Positions 38,501 through 50,039 of a DNA stretch of 64,000 nucleotides are shown here, in pieces. The position numbers and the translations under genes were made by a program. The DNA is taken from assembly GCF_037975245.1 (NCBI RefSeq), contig NC_092569.1:32631668-32695667 (forward strand). The letters are read 5' to 3'. Position 1 is the stretch's first letter; each line of letters starts with the position of its first letter. The stretch is from Apostichopus japonicus (lineage: Eukaryota; Echinodermata; Holothuroidea; Aspidochirotida; Stichopodidae). The notes beneath the pieces were generated by a model, which was not told the origin of the DNA, made no database searches, and saw nothing but the letters and a program-made list of their open reading frames with translations.

Positions 38501-41500
38501 GCAAGAGAGTCCACAGGATCACCTTACAAGCTCTTTACTACTGGATATTAAATAATTCCCTGATATGACCTACGAGCAAGAGAATCCACGGGATCGCCTT
38601 CCAAGCTATTTACTACTGGATATTAAATAATTCCCTGATATGACCTACGAGCAAGAGAGTCCACGGGATCGCCTTACAAGCTATTTACTACTGGATATTA
38701 AATAATTCCCTGATATGACCTACGAGCAAGAGAATCCACGGGATCGCCTTACAAGCTATTTACTACTGGATATTAAATAATTCCCTGATATGACCTACGA
38801 GCAAGAGAATCCACGGGATCGCCTTACAAGCTATTTACTACTGGATAAATAATTCCCTGATATGACCTACGAGCAAGAGAGTCCACGGGATCGCCTTACA
38901 AGCTATTTACTACTGGATAAATAATTCCCTGATATGACCTACGAGCAAGAGAGTCCACGGGATCGCCTTACAAGCTATTTACTACTGGATAAATAATTCC
39001 CTGATATGACCTACGAGCAAGAGAGTCCACGGGATCGCCTTACAAGCTATTTACTACTGGATAAATAATTCCCTGATATGACCTACGAGCAAGAGAGTCC
39101 ACGGGATCGCCTTACAAGCTATTTACTACTGGATAAATAATTCCCTGATATGACCTACGAGCAAGAGAGTCCACGGGATCGCCTTACAAGCTATTTACTA
39201 CTGGATAAATAATTCCCTGATATGACCTACGAGCAAGAGAATCCACGGGATCGCCTTACAAGCTATTTACTACTGGATAAATAATTCCCTGATATGACCT
39301 ACGAGCAAGAGAATCCACGGGATCGCCTTACAAGCTATTTACTACTGGATATTAAATAATTCCCTGATATGACCTACGAGCAAGAGAATCCACGGGATCG
39401 CCTTACAAGCTATTTACTACTGGATATTAAATAATTCCCTGATATGACCTACGAGCAAGAGAATCCACGGGATCGCCTTACAAGCTATTTACTACTGGAT
39501 AAATAATTCCCTGATATGACCTACGAGCAAGAGAGTCGACGGGATCGCCTTACAAGCTATTTACTACTGGATAAATAATTCCCTGATATGACCTACGAGC
39601 AAGAGAGTCCACGGGATCGCCTTACAAGCTATTTACTACTGGATAAATAATTCCCTGATATGACCTACGAGCAAGAGAATCCACGGGATCGCCTTACAAG
39701 CTATTTACTACTGGATAAATAATTCCCTGATATGACCTACGAGCAAGAGAATCCACGGGATCGCCTTACAAGCTATTTACTACTGGATAAATAATTCCCT
39801 GATATGACCTACGAGCAAGAGAATCCACGGGATCGCCTTACAAGCTATTTACTACTAGATAAATAATTCCCTGATATGACCTACGAGCAAGAGCGTCCAC
39901 GGGATCGCCTTACAAGCTATTTACTACTGGATATTAAATAATTCCCTGATATGACCTACGAGCAAGAGAGTCGACAGGATCGCCTTACAAGCTATTTACT
40001 ACTGGATATTAAATAATTCCCTGATATGACCTACGAGCAAGAGAGTCCACATGATCGCCTTACAAGCTATTTACTACTGGATATTAAATAATTCCCTGAT
40101 ATGACCTACGAGCAAGAGAGTCCACATGATCACCTTACAAGCTATTTACTACTGGATATTAAATAATTCCCTGACATGACCTACGAGCAAGAGAATCCAC
40201 GGGATCCCCTTACAAGCTATTTACTACTGGATATTAAATAATTCCCTGACATGACCTACGAGCAAGAGAGTCGACGGGATCGCCTTACAAACTATTTACT
40301 ACTGGATAAATAATTCCCTGAAAAGGATTTTAAGGAGCTTCATAAAATTAAACTAATAAAATAGTGCCAAATAATGCATCTTACTTGTATATATTATAAA
40401 TACTTTGTGGTAGGGCTTGCAGGAAGAAACCGACTGCAAAGAGAAAGAATGACAATGATCATGATTCAATAAATAGTGAAAGAAAACATTCATGAGGTAT
40501 CTTAAAATGTCCCTGATGCAATATTCTACAAACTGTAGATAGATGAATTACATTCAAGAATGCAAACCAAGTCAGTCCTCAACTTAGATTTGAAGTTACA
40601 AATTCCATGTTTCACTAATCCAAAGCTCATCTACAGGTCAAAACATTGCAACAATCGCAGCAGTGACAAAATGTTGACACTGGTGTACATCGATGACTGT
40701 ATTATACATGCAACTGTAAGACAGTCCTTAACATTGTACTCACAGGTAATTGTGTGTTTGGTATCAACCAGTCCTGAGGAATTTCTTCTATTCATTACAA
40801 AACATAATTACAGTTGAAGCTCACATTTTATAACAACCACAAAATTATATTCTTAACGATGTTTGTTGTTGAATTATTAAAGGAAGAAGCACGTTTGGGA
40901 ATCTTCATTTGGTGAAAGCTTCTTTCATAACTAGAAATCAGAATTCGTCTCCTTAGAATAAATTCTATAAAATCTGCAATAAACCCTGTTCTGATGACTC
41001 ACTATTCTGGCTGATAGGTAGTATGAAAGAACCACCTAACACAACAAACTGAAGAGTTACAGAGACATAACTTTTTCCATCAAATTTTACTTAAGCCATT
41101 TATTATATTGATGAAAATGACTGTGGGCTAAGCCCTCACTCACCAAATACTGCTACTAGGAATAAATAATTGAACTGAAAGCCAAAGTATGTATTTCCCT
41201 TCCAGATCTCATAGCCGAAAGCTCCAGTCAAAATGTAGACAATACCCATGGCCTGGGAAATCAAAAACACTTGTTATGTATCAGAGAATCATTTATTGTA
41301 CAAAGTATGTATATTCCTTCCACAACTCTTAGCTGAAGACTCCAGTCATCATGTAGACAATACCCATGGCCTGGGAAATCAAAAACAATCTTTGGATTTG
41401 TATATCAACCTTAATTTTTTTGCATACAGCTTTTTACTTTGCGCACCGTTTTCATTTGTTTACTTGTAAACGAAAAGAAATGAAATACAGATATCTGGAT

Positions 41501-44500
41501 GTACATTTTGAATTGTACATTATGAATCCCTAAATATGAGAGTTAGACTGTGTCCTCAATCTATGAGCACACAATGATACAAGAACATTATTAATCTGTA
41601 GCTAGATAATTATACTTGGTAAATTCACTGGTAAAGGGTATTTTCTATCTTGAAAGAGAGAAATTGCTTTACATAAGTTGTGTTTTCTTCTTGAAGTACT
41701 TCACCTTGCACACATATGAAAGTTTTGCTTCTTACAAGTCACTAGTGTTGCTTAGACACATATTTCCCTTTTCTAATTATCTTCCATGCTCCATATTTAC
41801 AAATTAGATAATTTTACTCCTACTGACTTTTCTTGACGGTTCTTTTTCTGATTATGTAGTCTAATACATGTACAAATAAAACAATGGAAGATAGAATTCT
41901 CCAGGCACTGAGCACTGTTTACGATATTTCCTGATACTTACAAGCTGTGCAAAGTCATACCCCCAAGGCAGGAATAGGACACCGGTCAAGTATTTTTCCC
42001 AGTGGGAAATGACAAACTGACCGATGATGTTCCAAGCAATCCCAAAGAAAATCCATCCGTTACCACCAAAGTCTTCCATGCCCTTTCCAAAGATTGAGTA
42101 GAGGGCCAATGGCAGAAGTCCAGCGACCACACTGTCACTCCCATGATCAAACAGCTCCCCCAGTGGTGTACTAGATCCAGTTCTTCGGGCCTGTTTACCA
42201 TCGATTCCATCTTGAAGTTAGATGACATGAAAGTAGGCAGTGAAATGAGTAACTAACAGAATCATATATACCATGGTGCACCTGCATATATGCAGGCTAG
42301 ACATGTAGGTATTTACTGTTGTACTTCACTGCAGTCAAAAAGTACAGGAATTCCCCCAAACTTACTGGATAATGCCAAGAAAATCTTTCTCACAAAACAT
42401 GTTGTTTTCTTCCTGGTGGTACAGTAGATCTGGAAGGTGTAAGTGGGCGGTGCCCAGGGAGGGAGGGCGCAGCGCTAAAACGTTCTAACGTGTAGTTAGG
42501 TAGATGGGAAAGTGCAGATGTGGAGTGGAGACAGGTTAGAGAGGAGCGAAGTAAATAGACTTGATCAAGTCTTCATGTGCCTGTTTCACCCATGTTACTA
42601 CTTACATTTAGATATGTCATGAAAGTAGTCAGTGAGAAATCATTCTACCCGAAGAAACCTATACTGGACTGAGTAAAGAAAATTCCAATAAATTTTTCAG
42701 TTTATACCAAGCAATACTTGCATACATCTGCATGCCAATGGGTAAACAATGAACAAGCAGCACTTACGATACACATCAAAATTCTGGTGAGCAAGCTAAC
42801 ATAAGGTATACTGTACATGTGTTGCATTTGGAGCAGGTCAAAATGTATCCACTTCATGAAATCTATGTCTCACCTTATTTGTGAAATAATAATAATAATT
42901 AGTCTTATATATAGCGCAGAGTCCAGCCTAAAGGTTGCTCAATGCGCTTAAAATGACTGTTTCTTAAAATGACTAAATATTGACTGGTACTTTTAATCTC
43001 AATTTTAGTATGTCCTGTTGAACTCTGCAGTGCCAAAATCATGACCTTATTTTGTGTGAATAGTATGCAGTATTAATAAGAACAAAATTATATAAATGGA
43101 CTTAAATTATGAATATTAAATAAAAAATATCTTGATAAATGTTTGTAAGCTAGTGTAGTATTTTCAGACTGAAGATATGTTAGCATCATTTGTATACTGA
43201 TATAAAGCTACACTTTACAATGACACCATATGCTTTACTTGTATATTGTGTTGAACCTGTAGATTGCTCAATTACAATGCAAAGTATCATAAATATTAAT
43301 ATTAGGGAGTAATTTACTATTTTACTTCTGTGTAAATTGCCATTTTCAAGCCTCATTATACCAGTGAGGTGTTATGGAACAAACGTTACTATACATCTTT
43401 GTGACTTCACCATTATTTCTTAGCACCTCGATATGATAAATAATTGACTGAATTAAGTGCGGGGTACTGAATGACTACGACTTACCAAGGGTATGTGAAA
43501 CCAGCTGGCAAGCAGCGCAAAAGAACCAGACAGATGTTGCAATGGCCGGGTACTCGAGTACTGTTCTGTTGGAGGCATAGTACCACCAGTCAAGGTATGC
43601 AAGGATCAGGTAGAGAAGGAGAATCAACAGCAAACCCAGGAATGTCAACAGATTTGGCGCAACCCACATAGGAACAAACTGAAAAGAAAGGTTAGTCTTA
43701 TTATGAATATCCTCTCTTTAAAGTCTGTGTTAAAAATCTATCATACATTTTTTACATTAAGCTTACCCTATGTTTCAAAATCATGCCAAGGTTATTTATT
43801 GCAGTTATATGGCAGCTGCAGAACACAGAAATAATCAGTATTACAGAATTCTTGGAACATGGTCAAGAGTCTCCTACAGTTTCGAAAGTGTTTCGGAAAG
43901 TGATGAATTTACGGTGCACGTCAATGAAGCAATTATAACTGTGATGTTTTCTTGATTCATCACTTTATTAATTACTGTTCTTTGTTTGTCATCTCTGAGA
44001 GATGTGGTACAGTATTTGTCTTTGTTACTGGTTAAAATGTCAAAGTCTGTACCTTTACGTGTACATTACAATTGGCAATGGCTTCAATAACAAGATGCTG
44101 ATGGAAACTAAGGGAAACAAGGTTCAACCTTGGAGTGGCTCAACAATTTAGACAAAATGGCAGCCCTCATTTCTAAATCATGATACCTGGCGAACAAAGC
44201 AACATTTCTCTCAACCTTTAGGGAAATCAATGTTAGTACATTAACGACAACACATATAATCTATTATTAACAGGCCTGAAGTGGAACCTACCTGAACACA
44301 TTTATTCCAAAATGGATGCATGATGTAAATTGACAACGGGGAGTTGTCGATTGAACTATACTGCAGAGAGAAGAGAATGATCAGGAGAAAAAATTACAAA
44401 ACTTGTAGAAAAGCATTGGAAAGAAAAGAGGAGAAAATATTTTGAAAGCTACAAAACTAAGCTTTAAATAACGACAATGTAATCCAATTACTCCATAGCA

Positions 44501-46706
44501 TTGACAGGATATTTAAGTTATCACTTGCCACCATCCTGCCCGTAACAAAATTCAACCTCCTTCTTACATCGTCCCATTGCAATTCAAAATGACATTTTAT
44601 ATCGCCTTGAAAATGTTGGTTAATGAATTTGTGGCTATTGCATTATGGTATACAGTAGAACTTCAAGAAATAAAACAAGCATGGATGCACGAAATCTGTT
44701 GTTCTGTTGTATTCTTTACACATATGAAGTTGTGCGCAAATGCCAATAGATGGGCCTTCTAATATAGCTTGCAGGGTCAGTCAAAAACATTGGGTATGTA
44801 GCTGGCTGCCCTACTGTACATGTTCTGCAAACATTGTTTAAGGGCTGTTCCAATCAAAAGCTGATTTGCACTTTCAAGGATCTAGTATAAATTTGCTAAT
44901 TGGCATAATTTTGAAATCCGTGTGGGTTCACGTAGGCTGGAACCGTAACATATTGCCAATTCTTTCTTAACAAGTTAGTTCAAAGGGAGTGAGTGGCCAA
45001 GGGTGTATTCTTTCTGGTGACTTTCATTGGGCCATTTTTGACGTGCATACAGTTGAGAGGAGAGTTAGCAGTGCACACCAAAGGCCTTATGATTGATGAA
45101 TGTGGTGAATGGGTCGGTTTAAAGGGTTACTTATCACTGTAGCCCAAGCCTAGGACTCAGGAGTAAGTAGACCAGTAATGAAACATTAGTCTAGGCCAAG
45201 TCTATTATCTAAATGATAAAGCGGCTCCAAAAGCATTATTTCTTTCAATTTCAAACATAACATGTCAATTAATAACAGGATATGAACATGTTGTAAATTG
45301 TAACTTGAAATGGTGACTATTAAGTTTTGGCTATTACAGTTTAACTTTTGGCTAGAACTAGCATTCACCTGTAGACCTTTTCAGGCTCCTTGGTAAGACA
45401 AAGTCTTTTCATGCCCACCCAAAACTTATCAAAAACACCACTGCAATGGCTTATTTTGCTGATAGATTTAAACTAGCTGGATGGCTGGGGGAAGACTCAA
45501 CAGGATTAACACCTGCTGGGGCTATAACTGAACTTGTTGAACTATGTAGTAAGATATGCATCCACCTCTTATTTGAAGCTGTTAATGGTTGGTGCATTCA
45601 TTGCTGACATCGGTAATTTGTTCCAGGTGTCAACGACACGGTGGGTGAAGCTATACTTGCAGATGTTGAGATGTGCATGCTCCTTGTGGATCCTCATTTT
45701 ATGCCCTCTTAAATCAGTTTTCAAATCCTCCATTGTGAACAGGGTGTTCTTCTAATATCATTCAACCCATGCATGATTTAATAAAGCTGTATCATATCAC
45801 CACTGAGGCGTCTACATGCAAGAGTAGGTAGGTTGAGCCGTTGAAGACGGGTTTCATACGGTAAATCTTTCAGTGACGGAATCATCTTGGTTGCGCGTCG
45901 TTGAATTTTTTCAATTGTAGTTATATCCCTTTCCAAAACTGGACTCCACACACAGTTGGCATACTCTGAGTGAGGACGTACAAGTGTCTTGTAGAGTGGC
46001 TTAAAGATCTCTTCATCCTTATGGTCAAATGTTCTCTTGATCACGCCAACAATCCTGTTGGCCTTGTTGGCGATAATATTCACGTTTGCTGAATTTCAAG
46101 GATGGATCAAAGGTCACTCCAAGGTCCTTTTCTTCTTCTGGTACATCTAGATTTTTTCTTATACCTCCTCCTTCCATGCTGTACGTTGTCTTAACTTCCT
46201 TTTTACCATAATGCATAATACCACACTTATCTACGTTGAACCTAAGTTGCCATCTTTCAGACCATTTGCTAATTATCCAAGTCTTCCTGTTGAACTTCAC
46301 TGTCTTTCTAGCCTAACTCAGTAACTAAGTTCAAGTGTTTGTGCTACGACTACCTGACGACTGAATGAGTCTGAGTTCCTTAATTAGGTTAAAAACCAGT
46401 TACTATGTTAAGTTAACTTTGTAAGCATAGCATAGCCTATAGGCCCTAGCCAATATTTACGTTCGGCATAGACCTAAGCCTAGCCTATAAAAAACGGTTA
46501 AGGCTAACATTAAGAGTAGCGTAGCCTAGCCTAACGTTAGACCTGGTTGCCATCACTGATCTATCAATGATGAAGTCAACGTTGATTGTCGACCAAACAC
46601 TAATCGAGCTAAAAAAAGGCTTTCAATGTGAGTATTAGGCCTGTACCTTATACTTATCAAACCCCTTCAGGTGATCTTTCGACAAGTATCTGTAGTCGAA
46701 GGCCAT
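32499..46706 (-). CDS. SELENOI: Ethanolaminephosphotransferase 1 (EPT1/SELENOI-like)
   Basis: Nine coding exons on the minus strand: 46706-46647, 44360-44292, 43678-43486, 42210-41942, 41252-41144, 40433-40385, 38004-37824, 33748-33566, 32597-32499. All are GT-AG with matching phases. The frame is 395 codons to an in-frame TGA (32525-32523); human SELENOI has 397 residues. The family transfers phosphoethanolamine from CDP-ethanolamine to diacylglycerol or alkyl-acylglycerol in ER/Golgi membranes. The CDP-alcohol phosphotransferase motif is complete: D111-G112-x2-A115-R116-x8-G125-x3-D129-x3-D133. Several hydrophobic segments follow. N-terminus MAFDYRYLSKDHLKGFDKYK is the counterpart of EYVSPEQLAGFDKYK in human, which favours EPT1 over the choline enzymes. 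Whether TGA is a stop or selenocysteine is unresolved; the span includes the seven extra codons to TAA. Confidence 0.93.
33566..33748 (-). CDS. SELENOI: EPT1 exon 8
   Basis: Acceptor gtttttacag, donor gtaagt. Encodes CRLIISQMTDTRAPSFNWLL and a hydrophobic run to HMHYGICV; human has [20 protein letters not shown] and HIHYGVRV. The 45-bp minisatellite starts about 30 bp from its acceptor side. Confidence 0.93.
33780..37078. repeat. 45-bp minisatellite with higher-order structure, EPT1 intron 7
   Basis: About 73 tandem copies of a 45-bp unit built on ccaatgataacagactg and ggcaactcaccatagc. There are two alternating variants (cttcacac or atgcacac) and 44-bp forms that lack one c. Blocks repeat as larger units: 34181-34438 recurs at 34718-34975 (537 bp, 12 units), and 34941-35261 recurs at 36057-36377 (1116 bp, 25 units). 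The open frames of about 100 codons on the minus strand arise because 45 is a multiple of three. Confidence 0.97.
37824..38004 (-). CDS. SELENOI: EPT1 exon 7
   Basis: Acceptor tctttcag, donor gtatga. Encodes SYRDGTGKGRSFYDAAEPMF and then FAWGLFSPSDVMERDVRTY, matching human SYKNNTLKLNSVYEAMVPLF and WSPSDILELHPRVFY. Confidence 0.93.
38425..40319. repeat. 72/75-bp minisatellite, EPT1 intron 6
   Basis: About 26 copies of a unit that starts ctgatatgacctacgagcaa and ends with tactactggataaataattcc-like sequence. Units are 72 bp, or 75 bp when att is present before aaataa. The first copy (38425-38483) and the last copies are the most diverged. It contains no spacers, so it is not a CRISPR-like array. 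Confidence 0.96.
40385..40433 (-). CDS. SELENOI: EPT1 exon 6 (49 bp)
   Basis: Acceptor ctctttgcag, donor gtaaga. Encodes VGFFLQALPQSIYNIY with split codons at both ends; phases fit exons 5 and 7. Human has LCVTLPMSLLNFFR here. Confidence 0.85.
41144..41252 (-). CDS. SELENOI: EPT1 exon 5
   Basis: Acceptor gatttcccag, donor gtgagt. Encodes AMGIVYILTGAFGYEIWKGN and a hydrophobic end FLVAVF. A decayed tandem copy of the first 70 bp and its acceptor lies immediately upstream in the gene (41301-41388). Confidence 0.9.
41301..41388 (-). pseudogene. Decayed tandem duplicate of EPT1 exon 5
   Basis: Repeats 41183-41270 at a distance of 118 bp, including the acceptor tttcccag and the first 70 bp of the exon. 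In the copy the frame reads AMGIVYMMTGVFS and then TAA (41331-41329), exactly where exon 5 has the Tyr codon 14. The 3' half of the exon and its donor are missing. If spliced in, it would truncate the protein. Confidence 0.8.
41942..42210 (-). CDS. SELENOI: EPT1 exon 4 (catalytic motif)
   Basis: Contains the whole CDP-alcohol phosphotransferase signature, DGKQARRTGSSTPLGELFDH followed by GSD. The second half ends SHWEKYLTGVLFLPWGYDFA, nearly identical to human SHWEKYNTGILFLPWGYD. Human has HGLDS where this has HGSDS. Confidence 0.95.
42886..42955 (-). mobile_element. SINE-like 3' tail
   Basis: An (aat)n tract next to attagtcttatatatagcgc. Read on the minus strand it gives gcgctatatataagactaat plus (att)n, the tail of tRNA-derived SINEs of the kind seen at 28117. 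It lies in EPT1 intron 3. Confidence 0.5.
43486..43678 (-). CDS. SELENOI: EPT1 exon 3 (first membrane segments)
   Basis: Acceptor cttttcag, donor gtaagt. Begins FVPMWVAPNLLTFLGLLLIL, the counterpart of FPTWLAPNLITFSGFLL, and ends QLVSHTL plus the first base of the Asp codon that opens the catalytic motif region. Confidence 0.92.
44292..44360 (-). CDS. SELENOI: EPT1 exon 2
   Basis: Acceptor ctctctgcag, donor gtaggt. Encodes YSSIDNSPLSIYIMHPFWNK then CVQ, matching human YSAVDTNPLSLYVMHPFWN. Phase 0 to phase 0. Confidence 0.92.
45535..46305 (-). mobile_element. LINE (non-LTR) reverse transcriptase C-terminal fragment
   Basis: Minus-strand frames carry WSERWQLRFNVDKCGIMHYG, EEEKDLGVTFDPSLKF, YKTLVRPHSEYANCVWSPVL, EKIQRRATKMIPSLKDLPYE and, in a further segment (about 45540-45730), FTHRVVDTWNKLPMSAMNAP. 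This order is typical of the end of CR1/jockey-like LINE ORF2. There are frameshifts near 46080 and stops near 45760, so it is dead and truncated. It lies in EPT1 intron 1 in the sense direction. Confidence 0.85.
46647..46706 (-). CDS. SELENOI: EPT1 exon 1 (start codon)
   Basis: Encodes 20 residues from ATG at 46706-46704 to FDKYK, then the donor gtacag. The FDKYK end and phase 0 match the human exon. The first ATG of the conserved N-terminus was chosen. Confidence 0.92.
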
Positions 46707-46847
46707 TTTGATTTCAGTATTCGTTCCTGTTTGTGTGCTTGTTTCAAATTTCAGGTTCACTTGAGCAGACTACAATTAAGTAGAACAGCGCTAGGTGTAC
46801 CGGTAATGCCCAACCCACATGGGTGATACAAATAGACAAAAGTGCAA
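46707..46847. promoter_or_regulatory. Putative bidirectional promoter gap
   Basis: 141 bp separate the EPT1 start (minus) from the divergent ORF start (plus). The EPT1 transcript must start in or just beyond this gap if no 5' non-coding exon exists. No TATA box was evident. Confidence 0.35.
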
Positions 46848-47078
46848 ATGTCCGTGCAGACCATGAAGCTTGAAGCTAGCAGACTATTTCAGCAGAATCT
46901 TTCTACAACCGTTCTCCGAACCGAACTGAAGGGCTCGGAAAATAAAGGAAAACGGGCATCAAAACTGAAACAATTAATTAACTCTCTCAACGGCTTCGTC
47001 CAAGAGGCATGCCGCAACACACGTCTTCAAGAGATCACCGTGGCCATGTTCGTTCAATCAGGGAGCTGCTATGTATAG
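46848..47078 (+). CDS. Small unassigned ORF divergent from EPT1
   Basis: An open frame of 76 codons from ATG at 46848 (alternative ATG at 46863) to TAG at 47076-47078. It starts 141 bp from the EPT1 start codon in the opposite direction, so the two could share a promoter. The peptide begins MSVQTMKLEASRLFQQNLST and is basic in the middle (KGKRASKLKQ). I do not recognise the family and see no signal peptide or membrane segment. A hAT element starts 20 bp after the stop. It may be a first exon, a small gene, or a chance frame in a GC-richer promoter. Confidence 0.35.
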   Translation: MSVQTMKLEASRLFQQNLSTTVLRTELKGSENKGKRASKLKQLINSLNGFVQEACRNTRLQEITVAMFVQSGSCYV

Positions 47079-47098
47079 TGTGAATGAAGGGAGGGGGG

Positions 47099-48398
47099 CA
47101 GTGGCGTCGCCAAGGGGGGGCCAGGGGGGGCACGTGCCCCCCCTGGAAAACCTAGTGCCCCCCCGGGTGCCCCCCCATCTGAGATTTGGGTTGGTTAAAA
47201 AATATATATATATTTTGTTATATTCAACTCCCATCATCTGAGTTGGTTTTTCATAAGGACAAAGAAGCACAGTAATTCGTATTTTCTTCAAATGAGCTGC
47301 GAAAAACGAAAAAATTAACAAGTTTATCCTTGAACGTCGGGTATCGAAGTCGTAACCCGCGCCATCACAACAGGTGTCGATATTTACACTGAATGTGTCA
47401 GTGCTCACGCCATACCAGCGGATATACAAGTCCGCTTCGCGAGCTACATGACTGTGAGAAGGGAGGGTACTGCAATATGTTGCCTTGGTCTGAGGTTGAC
47501 AGGTTAAGAGCTGACGAAATGTGAGAATGTGAGGGTCCGCAGGCTCCATACTTGCCTATATTTGTGGACCCATATATTAACCCTGTTGTGTAAGGGGTGC
47601 AGAGGTCATTTGAGGTCAGATGCTTGTAGGAACAAATGGCGAATGTTCACACCTGCATACTGAGCCATACTCGATGTGTGATCAAACTTTGGATTGCATG
47701 GTGAGATCCCTGATAGGAGCCAATAACGATGCTGGAACCTGTTACATCTTAATAGATAATGGGCGAAAACGAGAAGGACAAGAAAGGAGTCGGGGTCATG
47801 CACACATTAATTCAACAAATGTAGCTTCTATTGATAGGGTTAGGCATAATATCGACAGCATGTGGTTCATATCCTCCGCAAAATTCTGCGCCTTGTTAAA
47901 ATCATTACCTCAAAAAGAGCAATTTCTGGAGATATCTTCAGATCGAATTTAGCATCAAATGTGGCAGCATTTTGCATCTAGCCCATCCTCCGTATGCGAA
48001 AATTTTCCAAAGGGGAGGGGGGGCAGTGGCGGCGGAACCGGGGGGGGCTTGGGGGCTTGCAATCTGAAAAATTGCAGGCTTGAGACCCATATTTTAGGGC
48101 TAGGTATTCGCAGCATAAAACACTCGGGAAGAGCCGTTTCCGGCCATCTGGGGGTTTGAAAAACCCAAAATTTTCTTGTACGCTCCGCGCCAACCGATGG
48201 TGGCGCTCCGCTTAGATAGTCTCTACACATTAGTCCCCCCCCCCCAATAATTTTCCCGTTCCGCCGCGCCTGGAGGGGCACCCCCTCTCCTTAGACCCCT
48301 CCCCAGGACGTTGATCCGTATCCACCTAAGTGCCCCCCCATCAAATGCTGGTGCCCCCCCTGTGCCCCCCCAGACTGAAAAGTCTGGTGACGCCACTG
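47099..48398. mobile_element. hAT-like non-autonomous element (1.3 kb)
   Basis: The ends are cagtggcgtcgccaag at the left and, inverted, cagtggcgtcaccaga at the right. It is flanked by identical 8-bp gagggggg (47091-47098 and 48399-48406). The G-rich flank makes the duplication less informative than usual, but the inverted ends agree with it. The interior has G/C tracts and a second nested element at 48024. A 163-codon minus frame (47058-47549) crosses the left end and is not a recognisable transposase. Confidence 0.75.
48024..48272. mobile_element. Nested hAT-like short element
   Basis: Begins cagtggcggcggaaccggg and ends with the inverse of caggcgcggcggaacggg (about 15 of 18 matching). It is 249 bp. 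Flanks are G-rich (aggggggg and gaggggca), so the 8-bp duplication is imperfect or obscured. It lies inside the 47099-48398 element. Confidence 0.6.
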
Positions 48399-50039
48399 GA
48401 GGGGGGGGGGTGGATAAACCCCTCCGGCGATCGCCACATGAGTCGAGTAAAAATGCTTCAGTCGGGATATTTTGTTTATTTTACAACTATCACACAAATG
48501 ATTTAATGGTAACCTTGGGCCTATATGAAGCATTACAACGTAGAAATTCGCATCATATTTAAATAAGCGAATTTTGAAGAGAAGTTACCATGTTCTTGTA
48601 CTTTTCTCGTACACACTCAATATTGGCACAAAACATACTATTTCAATGGTCTAAAAAACACCACCTTAACCCGATACGGATAACTAACCTACAGCTATAG
48701 TAGGCCTAATTCACGTGCCACATAAGTTATAACTTTCTGTAAATGAACTTGAGTGAGTGACACTTCCTAGCTTCAGTCGCTCTGCACGGGCATTTTTATA
48801 TCGGGGGCAAAAGAGATATGTTCAAAACCAAAATTTGTAAGTGTAACAATCTTTAGTTATTCTTAACACGTATGATGGTTTCCATTTACAGGACGTTACA
48901 CCGGCCTATTAGTCACTTTGTACATTAACAGATAACTCTATCCCTGCATATCGGGTGATCAGTAGCCTATAGGCCTATACTTTGGAACTCGAAGCAACCT
49001 TCACCAAGATGCTTATAATATGTTTATTTGTTGTACGTCGCAAATAAATAACTCTCAATTGATAGTTTACAATGGCTCTTGTTTGGATGTGATTTGACCT
49101 ACTAAAGCATAAAACAATTTCCTCATTTTGTATTTCTTCAAGTTACCCTCATTCGGATTAAGTACGAACCAAATATAGTTAGAATTATATTTGTTGTAAA
49201 TACAACTCAAGAAAGCAACTATCAATTAATGTGTAATATTAGAAATGAATCTGTTCCTATTACTTTTTTCTATTATCTCCATTTTCGATAGGTTGTTACT
49301 TGTCGTTTTATCTCAGATATGTTAGAATGATAGGGGGATACGGGGAGGGGGAAACTAAGGATAGAGGGGGGAGGGGAAGGATCGAGGGAAGGAGGGAAGG
49401 AGGGAGAGGGAGAAGGAGAGAGAAACACAACACTGAAATATATTAATTGATGATAAGTTTAACCATATAGGGACTACAGAGTTCCTTTACTTATATTCAT
49501 TCAAAACTTGTACATATAATACTTGCAGCATGTTGCTACAAAATATTTAATACTGACATGTTGCAGTGATATGGTTGATATGAACCACTTAGCGACCAAT
49601 AGCTGCATTAATAGGCTACTCTCGTTTTATTGGGACTACTTTCCAGGACACTTTTAACAGTAAGTATTCGGAAATCTTTCCTGCACCTGTCATTTTCACC
49701 TCCACCTCATGTTTATGTTTCCTTCGTGATGCTATAGGGCCATGATCGTACAAGTCATTGAGCCATAATTTAACCGTCTCAAAACCAAATTAACACTTTA
49801 GTGGGAGAGAGGACAATATATTCTTTTTTTCTACATTAATCTTAACACTCTTGGGCTTCAAGTGTTTTAAGCTTATAAAGCACCAATAACGTCGTCAACA
49901 CATTAATAAATATAACATGCATACATTATGGGCGACGGTAAGCAGCAGCTAATTACTGGCGTAAGAACATGCCGGAAATGAATATTGATATGGGCAAATG
50001 TGGACATAGGCAGCATACTGTCGTAATATGTATGTATTT

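Noticed and set aside
38425-40319. CRISPR-like array
   Set aside because: Direct head-to-tail units with no unique spacers, in a eukaryotic intron.
47058-47549. 163-codon minus-strand frame as a gene
   Set aside because: Crosses the left end of a hAT-like element and its G tracts; no recognisable domain.
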